From positions 18,538,001 through 18,602,000 of the forward strand of contig CAMGYJ010000011.1 in NCBI GenBank assembly GCA_946122785.1: 64,000 nt of DNA, given 5' to 3'. How positions within the stretch are numbered: the stretch's first letter is position 1; each line of letters opens with the position of its first letter. Shown one piece after another: positions 10,756 through 22,159 of this stretch. The DNA comes from Linum tenue. Lineage: Eukaryota > Streptophyta > Magnoliopsida > Malpighiales > Linaceae. The notes beneath the pieces are model-generated. The model was not told where the DNA came from, did not search any database, and saw only the letters and a program-made list of their open reading frames with translations. The translations under genes were made by a program, and so were the position numbers.

Positions 10756-13700
10756 TTACTGGAGAGTTTCCAAATCAGTCCATGAGAACATCCCTAATTC
10801 CCGTCGAATAGATAAGAAGGTCTCGGATTCTAAGGGTTTTGTGAAAATGTCCGCCCATTGGAAAGCCGTGGGCACAAATTCTAGAGAGATTTCTCCTTCT
10901 TCAACTAAGTCCCTAATGAAGTGATATTGAATATCGATATGCTTGGTTCGAGAGTGTTGAACAGGATTTTTGGTCATATTAATTGTGTTGGTATTGTCAC
11001 ACAGAATGGGAACAGAACCCAATTGAAGACCAAAATCTTGTATATGATGTTTCATCCACAGAAGTTGAGTACAATAGCACCCAGCTGCAATACACTCAGC
11101 TTCAGCAGTTGAAAGAGCGACTAAATTATGTTTTTTACAAAACCAAGACACTAGAGAAGTACCTAGGAAGTGGCAAGTTCTTGATGTACTTTTTCGATCT
11201 ACTATTATTCCAGCATAGTCAGAATCAGAATACCCTATGAGCTCTAGGCTAGAATTGCATGAATACCACAGCCCTAGTTCTGATGTTCCACTCAGATACT
11301 TGAAAATTCGCTTGACAGCAGACAAGTGGCTCTCCTTAGGGCGCTTTGAAAGCTAGCGCACACACACACTAAACATGATATCAGGCCTACTTGCTGTGAG
11401 ATAAAGTAATGACCTAATTAGTCCTCTCTAGAACTTGTCACTCACAGCAACCCCTGACTCATCCTTATCTAATTTGATGGACGAAGCCATTGGAGTAGGG
11501 GCAGACTTTAAGTTACCAAAGTTAAACCGTTTGAGCATGTTTGCAAGATATTTTGTTTGACAGATGAAAATTCCAGCGGTAGTTTGCTTAATTTGAAGAC
11601 CCAAAAAATAATTTAATTCACCCATCAGGCTCATTTCAAAATCTCCTTTCATTTTAGTTTCAAAATCTTTACAAAAAGTTTCACAAGTAGCACCAAAGAT
11701 TATGTCATCTACGTATACTTGAACAAGCAGAATATGTTTCTGTGTTTGTTTAATGAACAAGGTTTTATCCACCAGCCCTCTGCGAAATCCATTTTGTAAG
11801 AGGAAAGAACTAAGTTTATCATACCAGGATCTAGGAGCCTGTTTCAACCCATACATGGCCTTTTTTAATTTATACACGTGATTAGGGAACTAGTGATTTT
11901 CAAAACTTGGTGGTTGAGCCACATACACTTCTTCTTTTAGATCCCCATTTAGGAAGGCACTTTTAACATCCATTTGGTACAGTTTAAACCGTTTAGCACT
12001 TGCAAAAGTACACAACATCCTAATGGCTTCTAATCTGGCTACAGGCGCAAAAGTTTCATCAAAATCAATCCCTTCTTCCTGACAATAACCCTGAGCTACT
12101 AAGCGCGACTTGTTTCGAACTATGGTGCCAATTTCGTCAGATTTATTCTTGTAAATCCATTTAGTTCCTATAATTACCCTGTTCTTAGGTTTGGCAACTA
12201 ATTCCCACACGTTAGCTCTTTCAAATTGGTGCATTTCATCAAACATTGAGGCTATCCAGAATTCATCTTGAAGAGCCTCATGAACATTTTTTGGTTCAAT
12301 TAGAGAAACAAAATCAGTATGCGAAGGTAATACTCGAGATCTGATAGTCATACCTTGATTGGGATCCCCCAATGATTTGAGTAGCAGGATGTCTCTTCAG
12401 TATATTGGCTGGAGGTTGACTTCCTTGATGCTCTTGTTCTTTTCCTCTGTCTTCTGCAGTATGACTCTCGGAACTATCCTGCTGAGTTTCTTTTTCAATC
12501 GCTTCAGAATTTGATAAGGATCTCCTGTCCTACAAGACTTCAGGCTGTACTTGCTCTGCCTTTGAGTAATTCCTCCCAAGCCCAAAGTCATCATCGTCAT
12601 CCAAGAACCCTGAATGCTCAAAAGTACCCTCATCAAATATCACATTGATGGACTCCTCTACCTTGAGAGTCTGTTTATTAAACACCCTATAAGCTTTACT
12701 AGAATTAGAGTACCCTAAGAAAACAGTCTCATCTGATTTAGCATCAAACTTCCCCAGATTGTCCTTAGTATTTAAAACATAACACTTGCAACCGAAGGGA
12801 TGAAAATATCCTAAGTTTGGTTGTCTTCCTTTCCAAATCTCGTAGGGTTTTTTTTGTTTATTCCAGATTTTATTAAGGCACGATTAGTTACATAACATTC
12901 AGTGTTAATGGCCTCGGCCCAAAAGTATTTAGGAAAACCATATTCTTGTAACATAGTTCGTGCAATGTCTATCAATGTTCTATTTTTTTCTTTCAACTAC
13001 TCCATTTTCCTGTGGGGTTCTAGGGGCAGAGAAGTTGTAAAAAATTCCAAGATCATTACAGAATTCTTCAAAAGGATCAGAACAGAATTCTCCCCCATGA
13101 TCACTTCGAATGCTAGCAACCTTGACTGACTTTTCATTTTCAAGACGTTTTATCAAGCTTTTAAAAGTTATGAACGCTTCATTCTTTTTAGATAGAAACA
13201 TAAACCACGTGAATCTTGAAAAATCATCCACTACAACAAACGCATATGATTTCCCTCCATAGCTGACAACGTTTGTTGGTCCAAAAAGATCTAAGTGGAG
13301 TAGCTCTAAAGGTCTGGAAGTGGAGATAACAGTTTTACTCTTGAAACTCGATCTAGTATGTTTTCCCTTAGCACATGCATCACAAAAAAACTCTAGTTTT
13401 CACTTATCTTTGGAAGCCATCTAACTAGATCAAGCCGAGCTAGTTTAGACAGAATAGAGACACTCACATGTCCGAGACGCCTATGCCATTCCAACTGCAC
13501 ATTTTTGTCTAGACTGACCAGGCACATTTCATTGAAACTATCTTTATCACTCAGATCAATGGTATAAATCTTTCCATTTCGCTTCCCTGTAAAAAGAATG
13601 TGTTTTGTTTTGATGTTTTCAACATAGCAGCAACTAGGTTCGAATATGATTCTTCACTCCTTTCCACATATCTAGCTAATAGACATCAGATTATGCTTTA

Positions 13701-13899
13701 ACCCATCCACTAACATCACGTTCTTGATAGAAGGGTTAGATCCAACAACGCCTTTTCCTATGATTCTAGCAGAGTTATTGTCACCAAATAACACTTTATC
13801 AAAGTTACCTAGATCAAGACTCGAGAAAAGATACATGTTACCTGTCATATGGTGTGAGCACCCACTGTCCATGATCCATTTAGTTGTCTCCATGCTCAC
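10756..13899 (-). pseudogene. Sirevirus-type pol: protease, integrase, reverse transcriptase, RNase H (disrupted)
   Basis: The protease begins near 13880 with WIMDSGCSHHMTG (active-site Asp-Ser-Gly). The GAG-pre-integrase zone follows, then the integrase core (13231-12811) with a DHGGEF block and ENGVVER carrying the catalytic acids. RT covers 12372-11428, with [30 protein letters not shown] and the catalytic YVDD near 11710. RNase H (11325-10756) has DSDYAG, STAEAE and TKHIDI. In-frame TAG codons occur at 11890-11892 and 11428-11430. Frame changes occur near 13440, 12810-12640, 12390 and 11330. The domains are colinear with intact copia polyproteins, so only local lesions inactivate it. Confidence 0.9.
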
Positions 13900-13926
13900 T
13901 TAAAGACAACTCTGCACAAACAGAAT

Positions 13927-15577
13927 TCACGTTGTTTTTCGAACCCAGACCCTTTTAGGTTTGAGTTCTGCATATTTATAGCTACTTCTGTTATGACTAT
14001 TCCATGCATGAGTATTAGCAGCCAACTTACTTTTCCTGGTTTCTGACCATACTCTTTTTTTACATTCTTTTTTCAGATGCCCCTTTTTGTGACAATAGAA
14101 ACATTCTATCCGTTTTAGTCGCTCAACATTTACTGGTTTACACTGATCATTACCCCTGTGTTGATTTAAATATTCCTGAAGTTGGTTTTTTAGATTTAAA
14201 CACTCAAGAATATGATTTTCGTTTTCAATTTTAATCTGCTGTAATTTATCCTTGAGTTCATTCTCTCTACATTCACTAGATTTCAACCTGTTCTCTAAGT
14301 CATCTATTTTTTCTAAGTTAAATTCATTTTCCTTCTTCAGTTTACAGTATTTTACCTTAACATTGCCAAATTCTACCTGAATATCCCTTATGGTTTGAAC
14401 CAGCAGTTCATCATGACTATCATATTCAGTGGCATTGTTTAAGTCAGAAATACATACCTGAGATGTAGTGTTGTCGAGTCTTTGCTCCTCTTCCTCAGCA
14501 ATTGCCATGTATGACCTATGCACCGTTACTTCTTCCTCATCTTCCCCTTCGTCTTCACTGCCACTCCAGGTAGCGGCATATGCTTTTTCTCGCCTGAGTT
14601 GAGAACACTTGGCTTTAATATGTCCAACTCTTCCACACTTGAAGCATCCAGTTGAATTTACCCCCTTCAAGGTTTGATTCGCCTCATTTCTTTCTCTTGC
14701 AAATAATTTTGGTTGCCCTGACCTCAATACCCCTTCAGTTCTTTCTTGTTATTTAGACTTTGGACCTCCAAACTTCTTTTCTCTTCGAATTCTGAGTAAT
14801 CTGCTAATTTGCTTGCTTAACAGAGCAAGCTCTTCATCTTCCATGTCCTCAAGCTCTTCAGATTCATCACCTAAGCTAATTGCCTTGAATGTGAACCCTC
14901 TCTTCCCTTTATCATTGCCTTCTTTCTCAACATTTGCCTTGGTTAACTTGTCTTCGTGCGTAGCTAGAGATCCAATTAACTCATCGATTGGTAGTTTATC
15001 CAGATCCTTTGCTTCCTCAATCGTTGTTACCTTAGGAGTCCATTTTTCAGGCAGACTCCATAAAATTTTTCTCACAAGATCGCCGCTCTCATAGGATTTT
15101 CCTAGATTCTCCAGGTTGTTCACTATGTTTGTGAACCTCCCATGCATTTTTCTGATTGTTTCACCTTCCTCCATCTTGAATAATTCAAACTGATGCTTTG
15201 GCGAATTGATTCTGGAGGTTTAACCTGGGAGGTACCTTCATATGTAACTTGCAGCTTGTCCCATATCTCTTTGGCCGTTTTGCACCCAGCCACTTTGTGA
15301 TACACCTCTGGTCTAAGCGCATAATACATCAGGTTGGTCGCTTTGCAATTCTGCTAGAACATTTCGTAATCCTCTTTAGTCCACTTTTCTTGATCTGCCT
15401 TGAACTCGTGTGGCCTTTTATAACTCTTGCCCACAGCTTGGGATCAGTAGAACCCACGAATAGCTCCATGCGATTCTTCCAATACCCATAGTTGACCTCT
15501 TCAAATCGCGGCGGGCGATTTTGCGAAAATCCATCCGCTTAATACAACGGTGCATTGCTCGCCGTTCCCGAAGACAT
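13927..15577 (-). pseudogene. Sirevirus-type gag with coiled coil and two zinc knuckles (disrupted)
   Basis: The likely start is ATG 15577, 61 nt inside the 5' LTR boundary and followed by the FEEVNYGYWKNRM block typical of copia gag starts. An in-frame TAA at 15539-15541 lies only 12 codons in. Further pieces are at 15329-15123 (AKEIWDKLQVTYEGTS), 15174-14749 and 14727-13927. The last has zinc knuckles CFKCGRVGHIKAKC (about 14646-14605) and CFYCHKKGHLKKEC (about 14100-14060). Between them is a long Leu/Lys/Glu-rich stretch with heptad character, likely a coiled coil. Frameshifts near 15350, 15180 and 14740 break it. A long coiled-coil gag is a known Sirevirus trait. Confidence 0.87.
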
Positions 15578-15623
15578 CCTGGATCTCACCGGAGGATGTT
15601 AAGCCCTTTTCTACGGCATCCGG

Positions 15624-15635
15624 GCTCTGATACCA
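15624..15635 (-). promoter_or_regulatory. Primer binding site, initiator-Met tRNA
   Basis: The minus strand reads TGGTATCAGAGC two bases after the end of the 5' LTR. This is complementary to the 3' end of plant initiator methionine tRNA, the usual copia primer. Confidence 0.92.
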
Positions 15636-15637
15636 CC

Positions 15638-16630
15638 TGTTAATGGAATCAAGCGCGAGATTCCTTTGCCGGTTTTCTTACTTTGAGTACCTGCAACGCT
15701 TAAAACTAACAAACCCTAGAAATGAAGATAGAAAAGGAAAAGGTAAAGTTTCTAAGCAGATAAGCAAAATGACGCAAGAAAGTCGAGGGAGAGTGACAAA
15801 TTTGTTCAAAACGCAGCAGTTTCGTTGCTTCTTCTGCCAAAGAAGAGTTCACTTTTGGGCTTTAGTTATCGGCCCAAATTGGCTGAACCAGATTCCCAAT
15901 TCGCAGAATTCACTAGGCCCGAGAGATTGGTTTGATAACAGCGTACAACCCTTCTTCCTCAGCGATGCATATTTCCCCTGTACCTAAACCTGGCAAAACA
16001 GAGACAACGTGAAGGTAATAGGAACAACAGAAAGTTAAATAGGCACGCTTTATTTTTACGTGGTTTTCGGTAGGCCAAAAGAAGCACTACCGACTAGTCC
16101 ACGGCCGGAGAATCATTACTTTGTGATTTCCGACGATCCACTATAGCTCCGATCTCTGATGATTTGAGTTTGAGTTACACTCCTGCGAAGTTCAGTCGAT
16201 CCAATCCTGGATGACTAACTAAAAACCTGTCTACCCACTCGATCACACAGCTATCCAGCTACACAAGTTCTTCCGAACACTCTCTAGCCCCAATTTCCCC
16301 AATCAAGTGCTAGACCCACTTTTTTATCAAGACTACTAGCAATTCCCTTAGCTCTCTGTCAATCTTGATTTCCCGAAAAGTAGTTCGCTCTTACTTCATC
16401 ATCTCCTTTTATATTGACTTGTCATTTAGCTGTTGATCCTTAAAATAGAAGCTTTTGACCGCCTTCCAGCACTCCTTATCATAAGCAGGTCGTTGCCTAC
16501 AAACTTGGAAACTCCTCTATCAATTTGAAAAACCTTCCTCTTCTTCCTGTAAGCGATATTCTCAATTACTTGATTCTGATCTTTCTTTCCCTTGCTCTTC
16601 ATCAACGCATTGGTTGGCTTCATCTCAACA
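15638..16630 (-). repeat. 5' LTR of the Sirevirus-type element
   Basis: This 993-bp LTR starts TGTTGAGATGAAGCC at 16630 and ends AACA at 15638. It is flanked by gagct at 16631-16635. Confidence 0.93.
16405..16415 (-). promoter_or_regulatory. Probable LTR TATA box
   Basis: The minus strand reads AATATAAAAGG about 215 nt into the 5' LTR, a reasonable place for the element promoter. The same motif lies at the matching place in the 3' LTR (about 8812-8822). Confidence 0.5.
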
Positions 16631-16635
16631 GAGCT

Positions 16636-16987
16636 TTCCAAATTTCAAATCCCCGCTCAATTATTATTCACACACAACAAACTTATTGAGTAAAAAACTA
16701 ATCATAGTTGCTCCCTTCTTTTTAGTGCATTTTGGTCATAAAAAGGAAAACTCCCCTTCATTTTACACTCTCAATTTGTCCCTCTCTTTAACTAAACCTC
16801 TTGTCAATCCCATGAAAAGGGGCATCCTGTCTAAATTCTCCAATCACATGAAGAAAACATATAAGTTGATGATAAACATCTAGTTAGTAATTATCCTCGC
16901 CCTCACTTATTCATATAAGAAAAATATCCTCACAAATAGCTACTTTCATCTAAATCTTCTATTTTTTTATAACTCATCTGGAATGTA
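16636..16987. other. AT-rich spacer, no feature seen
   Basis: About 350 bp separate the Sirevirus-type element from the RNase H end of LINE-B. Part may be LINE-B 3' UTR on the minus strand, but no clear poly-A tract marks its end. Confidence 0.5.
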
Positions 16988-19900
16988 TTAATGCATCAAA
17001 GACAGAGAACTAGTACATTCAGCAATGAGTTGGTTCACTAAGATGACCGGTGGCCGGTCGAACAAAATCTCATTCTCTTCCCAATTACATCTCACCCTAG
17101 CCATTTGGTGAGCCGGTTCATTCCCTTTTCTCCCCCAAAAACGAACCCTAATCCTTATTTCCTCCCTCATCATCTTCTTTATCTCCCCACGGATGGTCTC
17201 AACCTCCAAATCAGATTGATCTTCTTCCTGAATCTTGTTTATAACTGACAAACAATCTGATTCAACTAGCATCGGTCGGTACTGGTGAATAATTTACAAC
17301 CGCATCGCCCAGAAGATTGCCTTCGCTTCAGCAAGCTCCGCCATCCAGGGCGTACTTGTTTGGTGGACTGCTGCCAATTTGAAGATCCATTTATCATCAC
17401 GAATTACCATGTCGAATCCAGTGCCCCCTTCATTGAGAATCGCAGCATCAACATTCACTTTGAAGGTTCCCACTCCAGGCTTCTCCCATCTATAATCTTG
17501 TTTTGCCGAAATCGACTAGTGAGTTTTTTTTTCATTCACTGCTTTGAACTCCTCTAGATACTGTTCAGATCGAGCAATGATCTCCCATTCTTCTAGCTCA
17601 GGGTTATTGAACAATTGGTTGTTTCTTTCCTTCCATAGAAACCATAGGGATGTTATGAATGAACTCAATTCCTCATCCGTCAATGTTTCCATCACCTCAC
17701 AAAGCCATTCTTCGTTGGTTTTGCTTTCTCCCAAGCTAAAGATTTTTCCAAGCGAACTGGGACGCCACACTCTCCCACCCCAATCGCAATCGCGGGTTAT
17801 GTGTTCCTCCGTCTCTAGTAAACCACAGAAAGGACATCCCTCATAAGCCTCATTTACCTGTGTAGGAGATTCGAACCTGTTTGGAAGTATATTACTGCCC
17901 CATATCCAAATGAACACTCTAATATTCGGTGGAATCTTCAGGTGCCATAGATGTTTCCAATCAATTGGGACATATCTCTCTCCCTCTATAGTCTCCTTCT
18001 TCTTACCCCATAGATAGTAGGCAGATTTGACCGAGTATATTCCCTGTTTCGCAGGGCCCCAGACCCTAGTATCTTCAAAAGGATGACGTGGTAGGGGAAT
18101 CTGAGCGATTCTCTTACGATCTTCTGGCTGAAAATTCCTTTGTAATAAGTTGCTCTTCCAAGTTCTAGTCTCTTCATCAATCAAACTCGCCACCCTAGCA
18201 TCATAGTTCAGTCCATTCATATGTATTTCCACTTTGTAGTCTGGTCCTTCAGGTATCCATTTATCCCACCATATCCTGGCTTGCTTCCCGTCCCCTATTC
18301 TTCACCTTGTTCCTTCTCTAACCACACCTTGAGCTGCCATCAGAGATCTCCAAATGTAGCTTAGATTATTGCCAACCTCTATCTCAAGGATTGAGTAGTT
18401 AGGGTAGTATTTGGCTTTGAAAACTTGTGCTACTAGGGAGGTAGGATTTTTTTAGTAGATTCCATACCTGTCTTCCTAGAAGTGCCAAGTTAAAACCATG
18501 AAGATCCCTGAATGTCATTCCTCCTTCTTGCTTTGATCGACACAATTTCTCCCAACTCATCCAATGTATTCTCTTTTCCTCCTGCTTCCTTCCCCACCAG
18601 AAACCTGCGATTAAATTCTGTATCTCCTGAATAACTCCTTGCGGTATAAGGAACACATACCAATTGCATAATTTGCTTGTGCCTGAGTAATAGATTTGAT
18701 CAAAATTTCTTTACCAGCTGTTACAGTAGCTTACTCTTCCACATTTTAACTTTTTTCCGGACTCTGTCTATGAGTTGAATGAACACACCTTTCTTTGATC
18801 TTCCTATAACAATTGGGAGGCTAATGTATTTTTCATGATGATCCACTGTTTCATGCCTAAGACATCCGCCATTTGGTCTCTCTGTTCTCCTTTGGTGTTG
18901 CTGCTGAAAGATAGCTCTGACTTTTCTAGGCTTACTTGTTGGTCCGACTCCATCTCGTACTGCTTGAGGATCTTCTTTTAGTACTGCTGCTTCCCTCGTA
19001 GTATTCTGTAGGAAGAAAATGCTATCATCTGCAAAAAAAAAATAAACGGGTTAATTATAGGTCATTTTTGCTTACTCGGATTCCATGCAATTCTCCTCGT
19101 TCCACAGCCTTTTTAGTTAGGGCACATAGACCTCCTGCACACAGAAAGAAAAGGTATGGAGAGATTGGATCTCCTAGCCTCAGGTCTCTTGTAGGTATTA
19201 TGACTGGGGATTGGTGACCATTAACCAGGGCTGAGTAACTGACTGTTGTTACGCACTTCATTATTAGGTCCACCCAACATTCATCAAATCCCAATTTCAG
19301 CATAATAGCCTCCAGGAAAAACCATTCAACTCGGTCATAAGCTTTTTCTATGTCCAATTTTGCTGCTACATACCCCGTCTTTCCTTCCTGTTTTTCATAG
19401 CAAAGAAGCATTCAAAAGCAAGCATAATGTTATCTGTAATGTTTCTTCCAGGGACAAAGTCACTTTGAGTTTTTGTTATCACAACATTGAGAGTTCTCTT
19501 GAGTCTATTTGCAATAACCTTGGATAGGATTTTGTATATGACCTTGCAGAGGCTTATAGGGAGAAAATCCTTTGGACACTTTGGTTTCTTGACTTTTGGA
19601 ATCATTGCCAGTAGCGTTTTGTTCAGACTTGGTGGAAAAGCCCCTCAAGCTAATATTTTTTGTAACTCTTCCGTGATTGCAGGTCCTACTGTTTGCCAGT
19701 TTCTTTGGAAGAAAAGGGTCGGCATTCCATCAATCCTTGGGACCTTTGTTGGAGCCATCTTCTTTAGGGCATTCCATATTTCCATTTCAGAAAAAGGTTT
19801 GAGCAGTTCTTCATTCATCTCTCTTGTTATTTTTGTTTCCACTGCTTCTATTACTTCAGACGATGGTGTAACCAGGCCTGCTTTATAGAGTCGAGTTAGG

Positions 19901-20640
19901 TATTCGAACATATAGTAGGTTACTTCTTCTTGTCCATTATATTTCACCCCATCCTCCCCTTGTAATTCCTTTATCGTGCTCTGTTGTCTGTCTGTGGTTT
20001 TCTGGTGGAAGTAGCAGTCCCCTCCCTTAAGCAGTCCTCTCATGATCGTTGTTTCCATATGAGCTCCTCCTATTGAATTAGCTCATTTAAAGTAAATAAA
20101 TTCTCATGATAGCCTAGGTATTCCATTCCACATACATCCATTGCTTCCTGAAAAGCTTCCATGTTATGAATGTCAGGAGGTCTTGAGACATTTTTTCCCT
20201 AATATCCCAAAACTTGATTGAAGTCACCACAAATCACCCAAGGCCATGCTTGTTGGTTACTTAGTCTTCTCATTAGGTCCCAAGTCTTGTGTTTATTCTC
20301 CTGATGAGGCCAACCATAGATGCATGTGAGCCTCCAATCATGTTCACATGCTTTTCCTTCCACCATCACATCAATCCAGTTAGGTTCAGCATTAAGTATT
20401 TAACTTTAAGATCTTCTTTCCACATCAGTAGTAGCCCTTCAGCTCATCTGTTTGAGCCTACACCTATTCATGTCCTCCATTCGAGGTCCATCATCGTTTG
20501 TTCCCACTCATGTTCTTGTCGCTTTGTCTCCATGAGGAAGACAATGATGGGGTCTACAGCTTTGAGTCACTCGGCAACTCTATTAACTGTGGTGGATCTC
20601 CCTAGCCCACGACAGTTGTAACTAATAAGACTCATTGGGC
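16988..20640 (-). pseudogene. LINE-B ORF2: endonuclease, RT, zinc-binding region, RNase H (disrupted)
   Basis: The coding start is at SLISYNCRGLG near 20635. The endonuclease (about 20635-20090) has many stops and looks too short, so part is probably deleted. The RT shows DGMPTLFFQ (about 19730), PISLCKVIYK (about 19560), QSDFVPGRNITDN (about 19460), DIEKAYDRVEW (about 19350), GDPISPYLF (about 19160) and FADD (about 19020-19040). The FADD is preceded by an A/T homopolymer that shifts frame. The thumb includes [17 protein letters not shown] (about 18610). The zf-RVT region has CPFCGLLETEEHITRDC (about 17840-17790) with spaced Cys/His. RNase H carries VESDCLSVI near 17270. Frames change at least near 20060, 19620, 19400, 18700, 18390 and 17400. 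Confidence 0.87.
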
Positions 20641-20893
20641 TGGACGGCCTTGCTGAACAAGGTCCGGCCACACCGCCATCCAATTTCGTGTTTGGGGATT
20701 CTCCTTTCAACTTCTTCTTTGGGGTTTCTTGTTTTGATTTCTGAACTTGGTCACTTCCTCTCTTTTTTGGGGTAACTTGAGTTTGTAATTGCCTCTTCGC
20801 CTTTGGGTCTCCTTGAGTCTGTCTTTTCCATTGCTTTTGCTTCTTGTGTGGGGTCTCTCGTTGCTCATTACTTCCCATACTGAAAGTTAACAT
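20641..20893 (-). pseudogene. LINE-B ORF1 C-terminal basic tail, in frame with ORF2
   Basis: About 85 codons rich in Lys, Gln and Pro (PKKRGSDQVQKSK-type sequence) run without a stop into the ORF2 endonuclease start. Such basic tails close plant L1 ORF1 proteins. The usual stop between the ORFs is absent here, so the fusion may be a mutation or a truncation artefact. The upstream zinc-knuckle part of ORF1 is not present. Confidence 0.55.
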
Positions 20894-20989
20894 GTGTTAC
20901 TTTGGGAACCCTCTGCTCGTGTTTCCTTACTCGCTTCCTTTTCTTCGGTTTTGTCTTCCACTCTCTCATGTTCTAAGAAACCGAACAGA

Positions 20990-21403
20990 TTACAGCCTGG
21001 TATATAACCAGGAAAGAAAATCAAAAGAGCGACACGTAGTAGGAGACAAAGAAAGGGCATTTCTAGCCACCAGATTGGCTATCCGATTGGTGTTCCGACC
21101 TACAAATCATACATTAAGACCATTAAGGTTTGCCAATAAACCACGAACTTCTGCAAGAATGGCTCCTAAATGATTATCTTGAGCATTAGCCTGGTTTATC
21201 TTATCGATGATCACCTTCGCGTCTCCTTCAAACTGAACCCGCGAGAGATCACAATCGAAACACCACTGGATGGCCTCACGGAGCACTAAGAGTTCAACTG
21301 TAAGCGGATCATCAATATCTTCAATATGAATTCCCCGGGTCAAGACAATCGAACCACTCAGGTCCTTGATAATTATTCCCCCGCCGAGTGCGAGCCCTGT
21401 CTA
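20990..21403 (-). pseudogene. RNase H remnant of a third LINE (LINE-C)
   Basis: The minus strand encodes an RNase H-like segment: a GGGIIIKDLSG start near 21390, then ELLVLREAIQWC and VQFEGDAKVIIDKIN (about 21300-21180). A VGRNTNRIANLVARNA end (about 21100-21050) lies in another frame. This is the C-terminal domain of a plant LINE, with nothing of its RT, so it is a 5'-truncated or deleted copy lying just upstream of LINE-B in the same orientation. Confidence 0.75.
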
Positions 21404-21779
21404 TTGATTGAGAATTAAAAAAAAATTAACCCGTTTGAAAGTCTAGTGTGAAGTGAATGTTGTGACTTGAACTAACATCAATGAAGTCTTGGTCCATGTT
21501 GTATTGTGCAAGCGGTACATGCATTTGGTCATTGAAACAAAACAAAAAAAAAAATGCAATACGAACACATAATGCAACGAGATCAAGGATACAAGTTTAA
21601 GGAAATAGGAGATGTATAATTTGGTTATAATGGTAAACTTCTCCAATACCACTAAAGTAGTATATTTTTGAATGACTAATTGTTTTTTTTTGGGAATTCA
21701 CTCATAAACACAAAGAGGTGAATAAACTAATGGAAACTTTTTAATTCACAACCTTTTTGGCCTTGATTCCTTCTTCTCC
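21404..21779. other. AT-rich spacer, likely distal promoter of the FAF gene
   Basis: The sequence between the LINE-C remnant and the CT-rich leader of the FAF gene holds no gene. It has several A-runs. No TATA box stands out. Confidence 0.4.
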
Positions 21780-22159
21780 TCCTTCTTAAACAGTGCGAGC
21801 TAGATTGGGAATTTTGTCAATCAAAATTCCAAGTGGTTGCCAAAAGGCCCCCTTTCTCCTCTGTTTTTTCTCCTTTCCATTTTGCCAATTCAATAATAAA
21901 AATAAAAATAAAAATAAAAAAACTTTGTTGCAATCACTTTTTGGCTCCTACAAATGCACCCTCCCACTCTTCACTTCAACCTCATGCCCTCATCTCTCTT
22001 CTCCATCCACAACCTCCCTCTCTAAACAAACACAGACAACACTCCCCTGTTTCCACCCTCCTCTCCTCTCCTCTGTTTTTCCTTCCTCTCCTAGTAATCC
22101 ATCCACCAAAAGGATTCAACTTTGACTATAAAAACAACAAACAACCCAAAAACCCAAAA
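21780..22159 (+). promoter_or_regulatory. CT-rich leader upstream of the FAF gene
   Basis: About 380 bp before the ATG are rich in CT runs (for example near 21960-22090), typical of plant 5' UTR or core promoter DNA. The frame of the gene stays open upstream to 21833 without an ATG before 22160, so this is chance openness rather than an N-terminal extension. A tataaaaac motif near 22129 is only about 30 bp before the ATG, too close to be a convincing TATA box. Confidence 0.4.

Larger units (their letters stand above)
8034..16635 (-). mobile_element. Complete Sirevirus-type Ty1/copia element with TSD gagct
   Basis: The element spans 8039-16630 (8592 bp) and is flanked by a perfect 5-bp duplication gagct (8034-8038 and 16631-16635). 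In minus orientation the order is 5' LTR (16630-15638), primer site for initiator-Met tRNA (15635-15624), gag with coiled coil and two zinc knuckles, protease, integrase, reverse transcriptase, RNase H, an extra ORF after pol, polypurine tract, and 3' LTR (9035-8039). The protease-integrase-RT order defines copia. The extended coiled-coil gag and the extra 3' ORF point to the Sirevirus lineage. The LTRs differ by roughly 5% by hand estimate and pol carries several stops, so it is an older dead copy. Confidence 0.92.
16988..20893 (-). mobile_element. LINE-B, L1-type non-LTR retrotransposon, decayed
   Basis: On the minus strand the order is a basic ORF1 tail (20893-20640), endonuclease start (SYNCRGLG, about 20630), RT (20058-18400), zf-RVT region (18232-17516) and RNase H (17272-16988). 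This is the full plant L1 ORF2 order including the C-terminal RNase H. It is broken by many stops. No target-site duplication was identified. Confidence 0.88.

Noticed and set aside
21833..22159. Upstream extension of the FAF frame
   Set aside because: It has no ATG before 22160 and its sequence is a translated CT-rich leader without conservation features.
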